Assembly: GCA_920105625.2 (NCBI GenBank)
Contig: OV050031.1
Span: 224,488,194-224,552,193 of the forward strand
Direction: 5' to 3'
Length of the DNA: 64,000 nucleotides
From: Clusia tigrina
Lineage: Eukaryota; Arthropoda; Insecta; Diptera; Clusiidae
Under the pieces are notes generated by a model. It was not told the origin of the DNA. It saw only the letters and a program-made list of their open reading frames with translations, and made no database searches. The translations under genes and the position numbers were made by a program. This document shows positions 46,001 to 57,470 of the stretch, in pieces; position 1 is the stretch's first letter; every line of letters starts with the position of its first letter.

Positions 46001-49000
46001 GTTCCCATTAGTAAGAAGTCCCAATAAGGACGTGGGGACCAAGAACCAAGTGATTCCTAGAAATCCCAAACAGGAGAGTTGCAGATTTGCTTCTAACATT
46101 ACGAAGGAAATATCTTCGATCATTGGTTGGGGTAATCATGTAGGATTGTCCATTGCCAAAATATCTGAACGTAATATGCGCCTCCTCATTCTGGTAAAGA
46201 CAGGACAAGCGCACAGAAAATGGTCTACGCCGTCCTGTTCATCCTCCAGGCAGGAGACATAGTTCGGATTCTCGATGATGCCTATGGACACTATACTCGA
46301 TGGGGTCATCATATGGCGACCATAGGCATCATCGAGAATCCGAACTGCGTCTCTTGTCAGGAGAAAGAGCAGGACGGCACAGAGCATTTTCTCTTTCTCT
46401 GCGCTTGTCCTGCCTTTGCTAGAATGAGGCGTATATTAGGGTCAGATGTTTTGGGAGTGGACAACTTACTTTCCTTATTCCTGGACAGACTTCTGAGATA
46501 CATAAGAAAGTCAAAGAAGTTTGAAAAGGTGTTACTTCCCTTTCACAATCCTCTACCTCCCCCTTCCAGCAAATAGTTCCAGGCTTATAGCACAATGTGT
46601 ATCAATGCCTGAGTACTTGGAGATCTCTTTCTTCGCCGGCTTTCCGGCCTACCCCACTTCTATCTATATATCTAAGGACGTGAGGAGTTCTCCGAAATTG
46701 CTATAAGGATTTCAAACTAAACCACTACTAGTTAGGTAGGTAAAATGGCTGACGAGCTCGGGTCGTCTCAATTAGCAATAGTGCTGTTTTGTTGCCATGT
46801 CCTCGAGAGACTAAAGAATATAGTAATATACTTTTGTACATTTACAACCATCCGAATTTGCTGACAAATTTGCATATCTCTGATAGTTCTAAGCTAGAGC
46901 AATGCCCTAGACTCTCCAGAAAAGGACTTCCGACATATTTGAGTCTGAAGCGAGCGAGGACTGCGCAATCACAAAGAAAGTATACGACTGTTTCTTTTTC
47001 CTGTGAGAGAAGAAACAGTCGAAGAAACTACTACTATTAAACTTCTAAAATGACTATTTGCGTGCTTTCTGTTGTGATTATAGCAAACACCTAGAACAGT
47101 AAAAGAACTTCAGTTTAAAACCAAATTAGTGTCTGCCAGTTTTGGGTGTTATCCGCTTAGTGTGTTCTCATCATGCAAAAGATAAAAGCATATTCCTAGA
47201 TCTCTCATAAACATAAACTATCCTTTCTTCTACATGTTGCAAAAGTTCCCCACCCTGAAGCAAACAGTTTCTTATAAATTTTTCAAGGAAACTGATCAAA
47301 TCCCTGTTTTGCCCATATTGCTTTGGCATTGCTTGTTGAGTACTCTTGAAGAAAGTTTGTTTGTTGTCCCCATTGTTGCAGTTGTTGTTTAGGTTGTTGC
47401 TCTTTCGAACGTTAGTTCCTCGTACATCGCTGACCTTTTCATAAATGTCTCTAACACTGTTTCCTAAGTTTCTTGGGGTATTTTAAGGGCACTAAAATGG
47501 ATTTGAATAGCAAGAATTCCAGACTAACTTCCTTCAGAAAACTTCCTAGGAAATACTCATACACTACCCAAAAGTATTATTCTAAGCTCCCAGTCTGCCG
47601 TTTTCAATTGCAGAAACCTCAACTGAAATGACGTTGGGCGGATATCAATCAATCGAAAGAGTACAGCAACAAACTTGCTGGGTTCTTCCCCACGCAATTG
47701 TGACAAAGTAACACGGTGCTTTACACCACAACAACAAACAACGTGCGAACAAATTCCCAATCAATTTGAGTTTTATGAAATTCGCCACTCAATATTTTTA
47801 CACACAATTGTCAGTGATAATAAAAACGATTGCTGAAAAAAGACTTCATCATAAATCAATTTTATGCGCCCGCATCGTAAACAAGTCAAATGCCGTATTT
47901 TTACAGCACCGCAGCCGAGCCGAGCACACGGCTTATGAGACAAACTGTGTCAAAGCCCGGCGAAATCGTTAAAAACAAATTAACTGCTGTTTAGTGGGCA
48001 TGTCAGTGAATGTGGCCGTGCGTGCGTGTGTGTTCGAGAGCGTTTGCAAATTACTTTAAACGTGAAACGTTAAAATGTGTTCAAATGTCCACTTTGGACT
48101 TTCAGCCAACTGACTACAAACTAACTGATTATTGAAGAGAGATAACAACAACAATGCCCGCGTACAACGCAACAACCACACTGGAACCACCGAAGACCCC
48201 ACTAAATGCCATGTAAACTTCACTTCACTACACGTATGTGTGTGTGTTTGTGTGAGTGGGGGGAGGGGGGTTTTGTGTGCTTGGCAGTAGTGGAAAAGCG
48301 TTCACAATCAACTCCACAGGCAGAGTTGTAAGCGCAGGCGCAGCATCTTTTTTTACTCAAGCATTTTTTCTTTTTATAATTTAATTTTTTTATTTTCTTT
48401 TTTCCATTTTTTCTTCTTGTTTCGTTGAAGATTTTATTTTGTTGTGGTTTTTTGTCGGTTGAAATTTTTTGACGTTAAAACAGGCCCGAACCACTACTTG
48501 AAAATTAATTGTTAATGTGATTTGGTTGGTTGGCTGCACGGTGCGGTTAGTTGCTGGCTCTGTTGGCCATTTAGCCGGATGGCTGGCTGGCTGGCTCTGG
48601 CCTTAGCTGCTCGCCTCTTTTATAGCATGTATATTGTGGGCTGCTTTGCTTTATTTTTAAATGGAAAACAGGTCTTGGTCTCTTTTATAATGGAGCAAGT
48701 TGCTGGATGCTGCCTCTTTGCATTGGTAAAATGGTGTTTGCAGTGAGTGAGTGCTAAGGCTAAGGTTACTAAGGCTGCAGAGGCAGACATTAATGCTATT
48801 AACTGCTTGTTGCATACTTCATTTTCTTGTGCTGCCTGCTTACGACGTACAAAAAAATGAATTGAAAATATGTACAAGCAAAAAGGAAGCAAGATTCCAA
48901 AAAAAACCCAACTTAAAGGCCTTCAATGTTGCTGCTTTTGAGGGCCACCACTATTGCTAAATTTTCCTTTTGCTACCAAATTTTCTTTAACTTCGTTGGT

Positions 49001-50248
49001 AGCTGCATTGTTTGTTGTTGTTTCAACTCCCTTTTAACATGGGTTCCTTTATACTTTCTTACTGCTTACTATTCGTACTGTGTACGACTGCGACTGCTCC
49101 TGCTCATGCTCCTGCTGCTGCCATGCCTTCACCATGCTCTGACCAGCGCGCATTGGGCATGTGAAACTCATTGGGTGTCGTATCATCAATTCGTTTAATT
49201 TGACAGGCGCAAACCTAAACATGTCAAAACAACACAGTAACATGCGGTTAACCGTAGACGCAGCCGGTTTCTTCTCTTTCAAATACCTACCGAACATTTG
49301 TCTCTCCTCCATCTATCCCTCGGTCGGGCCGTCTGTCCAGTGGACTGTCTTTCCATGTGTATATCTGTCTGTCTGTCTGTCTGTCGGTCTCCTTGAATGC
49401 TCACTGTTTCTTGGCAGTTGTGTTCGGCGCGGACTTCTTTTTAGTTGCTTTTATTTTATTTTACTTGATTTTTTGGAATTGTGCCTCTGCCTTGGGTGAT
49501 TTTGTGGCCATTTCTAATACACTCGCAGGCCCGCGTTGTGCTTGCAGCAATCCAGTTTACGCCTTTAACGCAATTTCTCGCATTAAATACTTGCCGAGAT
49601 TTGCCTACGCCTGTCAGCTTATTATGCCACCAGTGCTAGAAATTGCAAGTCGGAAGTGTTGCTGACATTAAACATGCAAAATTACGCTTGTTAGTGTCAT
49701 TTCTTGGTAAATGGCAAATGGAAAACGCGAACTACGAACTACGAAATGCGAATTGCTAACTGCGAATTGCGAATTGCGAATTGCTAAGCGCAGCGCTCAT
49801 GTTTGCTGACTTGCTTGCAACACCAGTGGAGTTTTGTTACGAGGTTGACTCGAAACTTCCAGTTGAGCAGTGTGCGTTGGCCTGGGTCTGCTGCGAAATC
49901 TCATTTGTCTTACACTCATACTTCACTAATGGTATTTCTTGTCTTTTCTATTCCCTCCCTTGTAGATTTGGATTTTCTTGGCTTACCTGATTTCACGGAG
50001 CAGTGTATATGCGCACGACTCTCATAGTAGACCCAATCGAACCCAGCCTCCACAGCCAGACGCGCCAGCATGCCGTATTTGGTGCGATCACGATCGGATG
50101 TTGTAATATCAACGGCTCGGCCCTCGTAATGCAGAGAATCGCTGCCATGCAAATTATCCTCATCCCAACTTTCGGTAACGCGCAGGCGCACACCCGGCCA
50201 CTGATTCATAACCGATACGGCCAGAGTGTTCAGTTTGTCTTTGCAACG
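33312..50248 (-). CDS. hh: hedgehog (hh), last two coding exons
   Basis: Secreted morphogen precursor. The N-terminal part signals through Patched/Smoothened and the C-terminal Hint domain cleaves the precursor and attaches cholesterol. Two exons are present, 50248-49987 and 34000-33312, separated by a 16-kb phase 1 intron. Together they give 316 codons plus stop, about two thirds of the Drosophila protein (471 residues). The missing part is the N-terminus with signal peptide and palmitoylated Cys. No CGPGRG-type sequence was found on the minus strand up to 64,000, so the first exon probably lies beyond the window. Similarity to Drosophila hh is very high and the frame is intact. The intron holds tandem arrays and LINE tails. 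Confidence 0.97.
34203..35040. repeat. 139-bp tandem array, about six copies, in hh intron
   Basis: The block atggaggcag recurs at 34,341, 34,480, 34,619, 34,752 and 34,892 (spacings 139, 139, 133, 140), with a degenerate sixth copy near 35,031. Each unit also has gaatattgaatgatt, ttgactgtttgaaattacca and gcatctacatcatagatgcg. It begins about 200 bp upstream of hh exon 3. Confidence 0.9.
35041..36340. other. hh intron, no recognised feature
   Basis: AT-rich. Overlapping frames at 35,649-36,162 contain a lysine/asparagine run from an A-rich tract (35,815-35,860) and match no known family. Confidence 0.4.
36341..36600. repeat. Purine-rich short repeat (agaacagaataa)
   Basis: Dozens of agaa/ataa units such as aagaacagaataagaac run for about 260 bp with hardly any C or T clusters on the plus strand. 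The period is irregular, around 12-13 bp. Confidence 0.75.
36601..37059. other. hh intron, no recognised feature
   Basis: AT-rich DNA, nothing recognised on either strand. Confidence 0.3.
37060..37448 (+). mobile_element. LINE 3' end ending in acctaacctaacc
   Basis: Reads [20 protein letters not shown], then [14 protein letters not shown], the Cys/His tail motif. After a stop comes [14 protein letters not shown]. The non-coding part ends with aacctaacctaacctatcc at 37,428. It lies antisense to hh. Confidence 0.7.
37449..37975. repeat. Degenerate tandem array, about 125-bp unit, four copies
   Basis: cctttgatgg..., ccaatc.taccatcatgtt, gttgtactatggaag and cattcat.gtattttcat recur in order from about 37,449, 37,580, 37,715 and 37,830. 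Spacing of the gttgtactat block is 116, 134 and 124. Confidence 0.75.
37976..40429. other. hh intron with CAA, CA and GCT low-complexity tracts
   Basis: (CAA)n-type runs at 38,670-38,840 and 39,755-39,825, (CA)n at 38,930-38,965 and a ctgctg/ttctgctg run at 39,920-40,010. Open frames over these (for example 39,608-39,910) are homopolymeric and not convincing. No gene was recognised. Confidence 0.5.
40430..40970 (+). mobile_element. LINE C-terminal fragment
   Basis: The frame at 40,590 reads [20 protein letters not shown], then [33 protein letters not shown], with the Cys/His tail motif. The last part ([20 protein letters not shown]) follows after a frame break. It ends in an attcattcattcattca repeat (about 40,950-40,970). 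Confidence 0.75.
40971..41293. other. hh intron, no recognised feature
   Basis: Contains a short repeated gatgacatatcacagacacg / gatgacatcatatcgatgac pair and a repeated acacctctaa.c.tga.ttctag. No gene. Confidence 0.3.
41294..41505. repeat. 105-bp tandem duplication
   Basis: tttgaaggt..aa..ag.ataagggtagatatggttctg and 'gaagtctcatctaaggaaat' occur twice, offset by 105 bp. Confidence 0.85.
42000..42104. repeat. 21-bp minisatellite, five copies
   Basis: gaatccactcagaatcgtgg plus t repeats five times with 21-bp period. The minus strand reads TILSGFT repeats, an artefact of the period. Confidence 0.92.
42105..43689. other. hh intron, no recognised gene
   Basis: A cctaacctaacc stretch near 42,395 may be the end of another LINE tail. 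The rest, including GC-richer DNA at 42,720-43,600, has only overlapping antisense frames with no family resemblance. Confidence 0.4.
43690..43970. mobile_element. Two LINE 3' tails head to head
   Basis: Plus-strand copy 43,795-43,970: gtcaaagaagtttgaaactg, ctttcacaatcctctatctc, then caatgcctgagtacttggag and tatctatag. Minus-strand copy 43,772-43,690: caatgcctgagttcttggag, then cctacttcggtggttcc. Both belong to the family of 29,481-31,165. Confidence 0.75.
44085..44200 (-). mobile_element. SINE copy, diverged
   Basis: The reverse complement reads tctctcagtggtggggtcgc (A-box side), ttgcgagtcccatccagg (weak B box), aagatgcttcatactatttc and cctcttcgagtagaaggtct, in the order of the SINE at 14,728. 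It is older than the other copies. Confidence 0.55.
44201..45899. other. hh intron, no recognised gene
   Basis: A short direct duplication (ctaagccaca..., ttgaactcaggcgatgg / cttcgaactcgtgtgacg) lies at 44,548-44,622, and GT-rich tracts lie at 45,190-45,230 and 45,560-45,600. Frames at 44,648-45,001 and 45,028-45,357 resemble nothing known. Confidence 0.4.
45900..45975. repeat. (TA)n tract
   Basis: atatat runs broken by actcgta and gtgtata. Simple-sequence DNA. Confidence 0.85.
46010..46675 (+). mobile_element. LINE 3' end with internal inverted duplication
   Basis: Plus: [17 protein letters not shown], then an inverted piece (46,285-46,136, minus) reading [36 protein letters not shown]. 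Then the plus copy (from 46,318): [51 protein letters not shown] and the 3' tail ending in tctatctatatatcta. Same family as 29,481-31,165. Confidence 0.88.
46136..46470. repeat. Inverted repeat (LINE hairpin), arms about 150 bp
   Basis: The innermost 27 bases (46,261-46,287) are perfectly complementary to 46,320-46,346 with a 32-base loop. Outward the arms stay similar but diverge, with a small indel, to about 46,139 and 46,470. Confidence 0.9.
46676..49986. other. hh intron next to exon 2, no recognised gene
   Basis: Small repeats only: gtgtgtgtttgtg at 48,238, ggctggctgg near 48,580, tctgtctgtctg at 49,366 and a gaattgc/gaactac short repeat at 49,733-49,785. Frames at 48,522-49,665 are not recognised. 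Enhancers may be present in an hh intron but none can be read by eye. Confidence 0.4.
49987..50248 (-). CDS. hh: hh exon 2: core of the signalling domain
   Basis: After ttcattgcag and before gtaagc (minus strand). Starts [20 protein letters not shown] in phase 0 and ends CSVKS plus one base. Calcium-site residues are in TESWDED. Residues at the zinc-ligand positions of vertebrate Hedgehogs are all present: His in SLHYEG (50,131-50,129), Asp in RAVDIT (50,110-50,108), His in HIHCS (50,005-50,003), and the nearby Glu in YYES (50,023-50,021). Confidence 0.97.
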
Positions 50249-50479
50249 CTGCAATGAAAGAAATTTTTATAAGTACACAAAAGTTCATAAAAAAATAATT
50301 TTTTATATTCGAATAGTTTACAAAAGCTAACAAATAAATATATAAATAAATTTATTTATTTTGTAAAGATTAATTAACTCGGTGCAAAATTGTTTCAGAA
50401 TAATTAAAACTATTTGAATCTGAATACACAAGGACCATGAGGAAGAAAAGGGAATATATGAACAATCTTTGACAAAGTA

Positions 50480-51320
50480 CACATCAGACCTCTCCCCATT
50501 TACAAGAAACCCACTTAAAATGACCGCAGTTTCCTTCCTACTAAGAATACAATGACAACATTTTATAGTGATATGGACTTAGTTCACACAAGGGGTTTCA
50601 CCCAATGCACCCAAAATTCACCCTAGTCACAGATTTCAACCGATACGAAGAGGACTACTGTCTTTGTAGGATAATGAACGAAATTCGTACCTGAAACCCA
50701 CTCGAACATAAAACCTACTTAAATCCCTCTTACTAAGTATATATAACCACATTTTATAGTGGATATGGACTTAGATCATACTCGGCTTCCCCCAATGAAC
50801 TGAAAATTCACCATAATCCCTCTTACTAAGTATATAATGACAACGTTTGAAAGTGATATGGACGTAGTTCATAGTCGGTTTCATCCAAAAATGCACGCTA
50901 ATCACAGATTCCAACCGATACGGAGAGGACTACTACTGTCTTGTTAGGATAATGAACGGAATTCGTACGTGAAACCCACTTAAATCCCTCTAACTACGTA
51001 TATAATGACCCCATTTTATAGTGGATATGGACTTGGTTCATACTCGGTTTCCCCCAATGATCTCAAACTTCACTCTAGTCACAGAATTCCGCTGATACGG
51101 AGAGGGCTACTACTGTCTTGTTAGGATGATAACCAAAATTCGTAAGTCAAACCCACTTAAATCTCTCTTACTAAGGATATAATGACAACAATTTATAATG
51201 GATGTGGACTTGGTTCATACAGGGATTTCACCCAACGTACTCAAATACTAAATTCACCCTAGTCACAGATTTCACTCGATAAGGAGAGAGCTATTCAAAG
51301 CCTTGTTAGGATACAACGAA
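50480..51320. repeat. Irregular tandem array, unit up to about 190 bp
   Basis: aatccctcttactaagtata, attttatagtggatatggac, ttcaccctagtcacagattt and gatacggagaggactac recur in order in four to five units of unequal length (ggacttagttcat-like block at 50,576, 50,767, 50,869, 51,029, 51,206). The array lies 230 bp upstream of hh exon 2. Confidence 0.85.
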
Positions 51321-51539
51321 CATTTTATGGAAATACTAGTTGAAAGGCCCGTCAAACGACGGTCGGAAAAAAACACTTCGTGATATGATTCACAAAAAAT
51401 GTTGTGTTCAAAGAAATATTTTCAAAGTAAATATACAAAAAATTTTATGTAGTTGGCAACGCATTCACCTTCACCGCAGTGAGGCTAGCAAATTATATAT
51501 TGTATATGATTCCTCTCAGCTAATGTGACTTTTGAGTAG

Positions 51540-51835
51540 AACAATTTCAACTAAGATATTTCAACTAAGAATACTTGTACAATGCCTTCTTAGGATAATA
51601 ACGAAAATTGTATGGAAATGTTCTTTTCAGCTGGCGTCGATTTTCGGTCCTAGAAACCTGAGTATTTCAGATGTTGTAGAACAATTTCAACTAAGAATAC
51701 TTGTACAATGCCCTGCTTGGATAATAATGATAAGTTTATGGAAAAGTTCCTCTCAGCTGATGTGGCTTCTGTGTTCTAGAAACCTGAGTAATTCAGTTGA
51801 TGCAGAGAAATTTCAACTAAGAATACTTATACAAT
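51540..51835. repeat. 126-bp tandem array
   Basis: tcaactaagaatacttgtac starts at 51,561, 51,687 and, slightly changed, 51,813. The intervening cttttcagctgg.gt and tagaaacctgagta.ttcag blocks repeat too. Confidence 0.85.
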
Positions 51836-54080
51836 CACACACAGGACAAAGAGAATATACGAGAACAAGAATGATAAAATAGAAGATTGCGCCATGCGCA
51901 GGTCAGCTATTCCTCTCTCGACAAAAACACAGCACAGCTGATTGGCTGTGACGTCAAAAGGCGCTTTGAAATATTTTTTTTATGAAAAATGCATGTGCAA
52001 AGGCAATAGTCGCAATAGTAGGCTTTTGATTATTTTTAATAATATATAACTTAAAAAATGCACTTGCAAGTAAACGAGTACAAATTATTGAAAAACTCGT
52101 TCGATAAAAAGTACTTAAGCAGCGGATTAAGCTCATGTACAAAAAAAAAAGAAAAAGTGAATTTGTGTAGTGATTTAATAAATATAAATATATTAATATT
52201 ATATAAATATACATATATTTAATAAATATACACATATTTGAATTTCATTTCCCATAATTATTTCATTTTATATTCCCATTATCGCACCAAAACAGTAAAT
52301 AACAACTTTCACGGCACAAATTTAACCAACAAATTTTTGAATAGAACAAAAATTTTAATGCCAAATCAATTGAAATATATTATTTTATATTTATTTATAT
52401 AAATATTATCATAAAATGCGGAAAATATTTAAATATTGAATATTAAACACACATTATCACATTTCTCACACAAAAATGTATGCATTTTGGCTGTTCTTTC
52501 ATTTCGTGTGCGCCTTATGACGAGAGGCGCAGAGAGAGGAAATTTTCGTACCAGAATTGGCGCAATCTTCTATTTTATTATTCTTGATACGAGAACATTA
52601 CTGCATTGGAATACTGAGCGAATTTCAATTATCGCTGACATATTATTTAGTAAGAAAGTTTAACACTTTCACTAATGGAAAATGAGGGTGGCATTTGTGT
52701 ATTTCCTCCTCTCCATATTATATAAAAATTTTGACTAGTTGTAGAGTACTGAAAAAAAATTACAGCCCATCAAGAAGAGAGTGTGAGTCTCAAAACCACA
52801 CTATTCGCTATTGGCATGCAAATGTGGATACAGTCCCTATCGCCGTCCCCAATGAAATTGCGCTCAATTGTGAGAATTTTTCGTACTATAAATATAAAGT
52901 TCGTTGCTTAAATCTTTTTGTATATCTTTCTCATACTTTTGATAGAATATATTGAAAAGACTTAAGCAACGAACAAAATATTATGTGATTGCTTGAAATC
53001 GTTAAAAAGAAAATCTGGATGCAGCACGGCTTTCTGCTTAGATTCCACAAGGAATACAATTCCCACCCGAAATAACTTATTTAAAAATTTCACAAAAGCA
53101 TTTTAAATACGAGTAAATGAATATCTTCTGACTTACTTAGGGAAAATCTATACGAAAGGCTGTTTCTTTAGTCCTCTGGTCTCAAGGAAGTATTATGGAA
53201 CGGCTGTGTGCTTATGGAGTACTTATGCAAGCCAATCAGCAGTGATTTTAAATTTATTGTGAGATTATAAGTGGGTAATTAACTCTTTTTTTATTACACT
53301 TTTAATTATCTTTAAATCAAAATTTGTTACTTTTCGTAGTATTCACAGCAAATTTATTTGATAGATCTAAAAGACTACTATCACTAGTTTCCTAAACCTA
53401 TTTTAAGTAGAGTTCACTAAACATATTTTAGCTAGTGTAAAATAGCACAACTTCAGAAAATACCCAACAACTTCTAAAGCAATAGAAGATATTAAAGATT
53501 CTATTAGCGGGACCATATCGAAACCCAGAGTGATCCGCAGAAGCCTTATAGAAATAGATCTATGCCTGCTTGCGTACGCTTTCACTGATTACTACCACGA
53601 GATTCTCATATATCAGTCTCACATTTTCTACAATTTCACTAACTCGCCCTTTAGACCCACTTCCAACACGCACCTCTGCTAAAATACTGCCTAATATAAT
53701 TGACTAGGTAAGCTACGAGTCTGATTTACTGAAATTTTCTGCTGGGTCACTTACCGCATTCTACACGTACACAAAGTAACACGCACACCAAAAAAGGCGC
53801 ACCTAATTGCTGTGTGAGTCGAAGATAAAGTTGAAGTGGAAGTAGCAGTGTTAAAGAAGTATCGGAATGGTATAGCCAGCTCCCTTACGCACATTAAGGC
53901 GTGGTATGCTCAGCGAAGTAGTTCATTCAGAAAATGAATTCAAGCCATTAATAGCAGGAAATATTTTCTTTTCATTACTGTGCAGAATGAACTACTCCGA
54001 GTAAATACGAGCAAATCGTTGGTTTTATTCATTGTAATATAATAGTAAATAATATATAATAAATTATTTTATATATTATA
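51836..54080. other. hh upstream intron, no recognised feature
   Basis: Very AT-rich DNA. Frames at 52,436-52,955 and 53,403-53,585 have no resemblance to known proteins. Confidence 0.4.
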
Positions 54081-54649
<569 letters not shown>

Positions 54650-54908
54650 TGTTCTAGGAACATCTGCCAAAATTATAATCCAGTAAGGGAACTGAAGGAA
54701 TTTCGCCCAAGACCGCCACAAATTTGAACTACAAATTGTTGATTTAACTTTCCTTCTTCCTATTTTATTCCACACGATTTGTTTTAGGAACATCTTTCAA
54801 AATGATGACCTAGTAAGGGAACTGAAGGAACTTCGCACAAGATCCTCACAAGTTTGAAATGCAAATTATTGATTTAACTTTCCTTCTTCCTACTTTTTTC
54901 CACAAGAA
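54650..54908. repeat. 130-bp tandem duplication
   Basis: taggaacatct..caaaat starts at 54,655 and 54,785. agtaagggaactgaaggaa and ttgatttaactttccttctt repeat at the same offset. Confidence 0.88.
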
Positions 54909-54944
54909 GCTGGTGTTCAAGGAATTTTATTAAGTTATATAAAT

Positions 54945-55092
54945 ATAAAGAAAGGAACCTCGAGGATTCGTGCGTTCGAATTCTGCTCCGGGCATGGTCT
55001 GAAAAACACTTCTTTCTAAATTTATCTTTTTGAGTCGAAGGCCATCGTAGTACGCATTCCCCCAACCCCTTGTAGACATGCTTAATTTTGGA
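54945..55092 (+). mobile_element. SINE copy
   Basis: B-box-like gcgttcgaattctg, then gctccgggcatggtctgaaa, acacttctttctaaattta, 'tttgagtcgaaggcc', and the ccccaaccccttg and cttaattttggaggaatg end blocks, in family order. The head is incomplete on the 5' side. Confidence 0.65.
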
Positions 55093-57315
55093 GGAATGAT
55101 TCGGCTTCAATTCAGTTGGAATCCACCAGTAGTAAACCTTAAAGCCTGGCATATCAATTTGGAAAAATCCTTTATCCTCCTCAGAGATTGTACAAAATAT
55201 TTTCATCACCAACTTAAAAGTGGAAGCAATCAAAATTGGAAGCAATTAGAAGATTTCCCTAATTAAATATTTATCATCTTCCTCTCTAAAATTTCATTTA
55301 CTTCTTCGAGTTTTTCATAGAATTAAGGACTACGGAAAGATCCTTTGAAGCCTGCCAAGTTCATACAAGCATCCATTTATGGTACTCGCTTATCCATTCA
55401 TATGAGCACTCATTCACTCACATCACTTTCCTCGGTCTTGTGCACTTCCATTTCCAGACACATTTCAAGAACGAAACAAAAAAATGTATAAAGTTGTATG
55501 TTTCCTTTCTGCTTTCACAAAAAATCCTTTGAACCCGCAGCGCTTTACAAATATTGAATTGAAGGCAACAAAGGGAAGAGTGTAATCAAAACACCGTGCA
55601 TCACGGCGTTTTACATTTCCACCTTTGCTTTTGCCTGCCCCTGTTGGCTTATTTGCATTTCAGCTGCGTTAAGAAAATATTTAAAAAACCAAAAACTTCT
55701 TCTTGCCCGGTTCCGCTTGCATTCCAATGGTCAAGCGCAAATATTGACGGACGCTGCGTTTTTGGTAAATTGAAATTTCTGTTGAGGTGTGTGTGTACAG
55801 CAGCAGCAGCACCTTCGAAACCCATTGTTGAACCCATCCCCAAAGCTGTTTGCCCATGTGGTGGGTGCTGGCTTGCCCATACTTTTTCTCTTCCATTTCG
55901 TTTTGGTACTCTTCTGTCTTTGTTAGCGTTTAATCAAAGCGGCTCGTTAGTCTTTTTAACACTTGTTGAAGGAAAAGGCAAAAAGGATACAAAGACCGAT
56001 GCGCCGCACTTGTTAAATATTTAAAAACATTCCTGGCAATGTTTGCTCAAAAATTACGAGTACCATTCGTAAAGTTTTGCCTCCAAAAATTTCCCTCAAA
56101 CCATTTCGAGTGCTTGTTATACAGAAATTTTGTTTCCTTAAACAAAAATGCGAGTATGAAATGAAGCCTTGGCGGGATGCGTTACTCTCTCGCTGTGGCA
56201 GCAGATTTGCCAACCGCAAAATCGATTATCAACGGACTCAGCTGTGCGGCGGGAGACACCAATTGCAGCATCCTCACCTTGCACTGTCGGAATGCGGTAT
56301 GAAAATTCCACGCAAGCAGCCGCATTCGTAGGCAAGAGAGCGTAAAATCGATTCGGTGTCCTTTTTACGTGTAGTTTTCTACAAAGTGGCTCATCGCCGA
56401 ATCCAGACCGAGTTGTCGGTTTTATTTTGTGTGTTATTATTTAGGCGTGGCAGGCAAAACAATTTATACACGCTCGTATTTCACAAAAGTCACAGTTTTT
56501 CATTTGTCACACTGTTTGGCTTTCAAATGAATTCGCTTGATTGTTGTCCTTTGTCGTGGCTTTTGTTTGGCTTGTGTTGTGGTGGTGTGAATGTTTTGTC
56601 AAAAGGCGTTCTAAATTGATTTTTGTGGGTTTTATGTTTGCTTAGCAAATTGGTATAGTTTGGTTCTCGCTGCAATGGGATTAGCTTAGACTCATTGCCG
56701 GGAGCCAGCTGAGCTGAGCTGGCTGCCAAACTAAGTTAAATTGAGCTGAGGAAATAATTTATGAAAACAGACTTCCGCTTGGCACAAGCTAAACTGAATT
56801 GAAATGAACGACAGCTAACAAAGGAAGGCACTATATGTATAATACAGTGAGTCAGGGAAAGGTGTCGTAGCTTCTAAGCAGCTTCAAAGAGCACAAGGAA
56901 CTTTTTGTTCCTACTTAACAAAATACAAAATAGAGCACAACTGTGCCTTGGATCTTGCTCAAAAATTCAATAGCTAAATGATTGTATGGCCATCATTAAT
57001 TGCATTGCATTGTTCATGCTCCTCCTTGGAAGGTTTCTAACAGTCCTTGACAAGTTTGAGGAGCCCACTCACATCAAGTTTGTTGCTTTAGTCTTTTGTT
57101 TTGTATAAGCACTGCGAGCAATTCCACAGAGCTTCGGTTCATAAAATGCCTACGCTTGTAATACGAGGAGCAAAGCTCCCCTAAATCAATCCACAAAACA
57201 CTCTTTTTCTTGTTTTCCTTCTATATTTGGGGTATTTACGTATTTCTATTGGTATACAATTAAATTTCCATAATAATTTAGCGTAATTGTAAAAAAATGG
57301 GGTGGAAAATGTTTT
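55093..57315. other. No recognised gene
   Basis: Overlapping antisense frames at 55,596-56,729, the longest of 142 codons (55,596-56,024), resemble no family and show no splice context. Otherwise AT-rich DNA. Confidence 0.4.
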
Positions 57316-57470
57316 TATTACTAATATTATTATTATACCTTACATTATAATTAGTTATGAGTGCTGAGGGTTGAGAGATAAGTCCTAACAACTAAGGCAC
57401 TTTACTTGAAGAGACAAAGTTTTAGAAAGAAGCTTTTCTGAGACCGTGTCGGGGTGGAAGTCAAGGGAAA
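57316..57470 (-). mobile_element. SINE copy, 5' truncated
   Basis: The reverse complement reads ccccgacacggtctcagaaa, agcttctttctaaaacttt, gtctcttcaagtaaagtgc, then gcactcataactaattataa, tgtaaggtataataataata. Body and tail match the family, and the tRNA head is missing. Confidence 0.75.
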
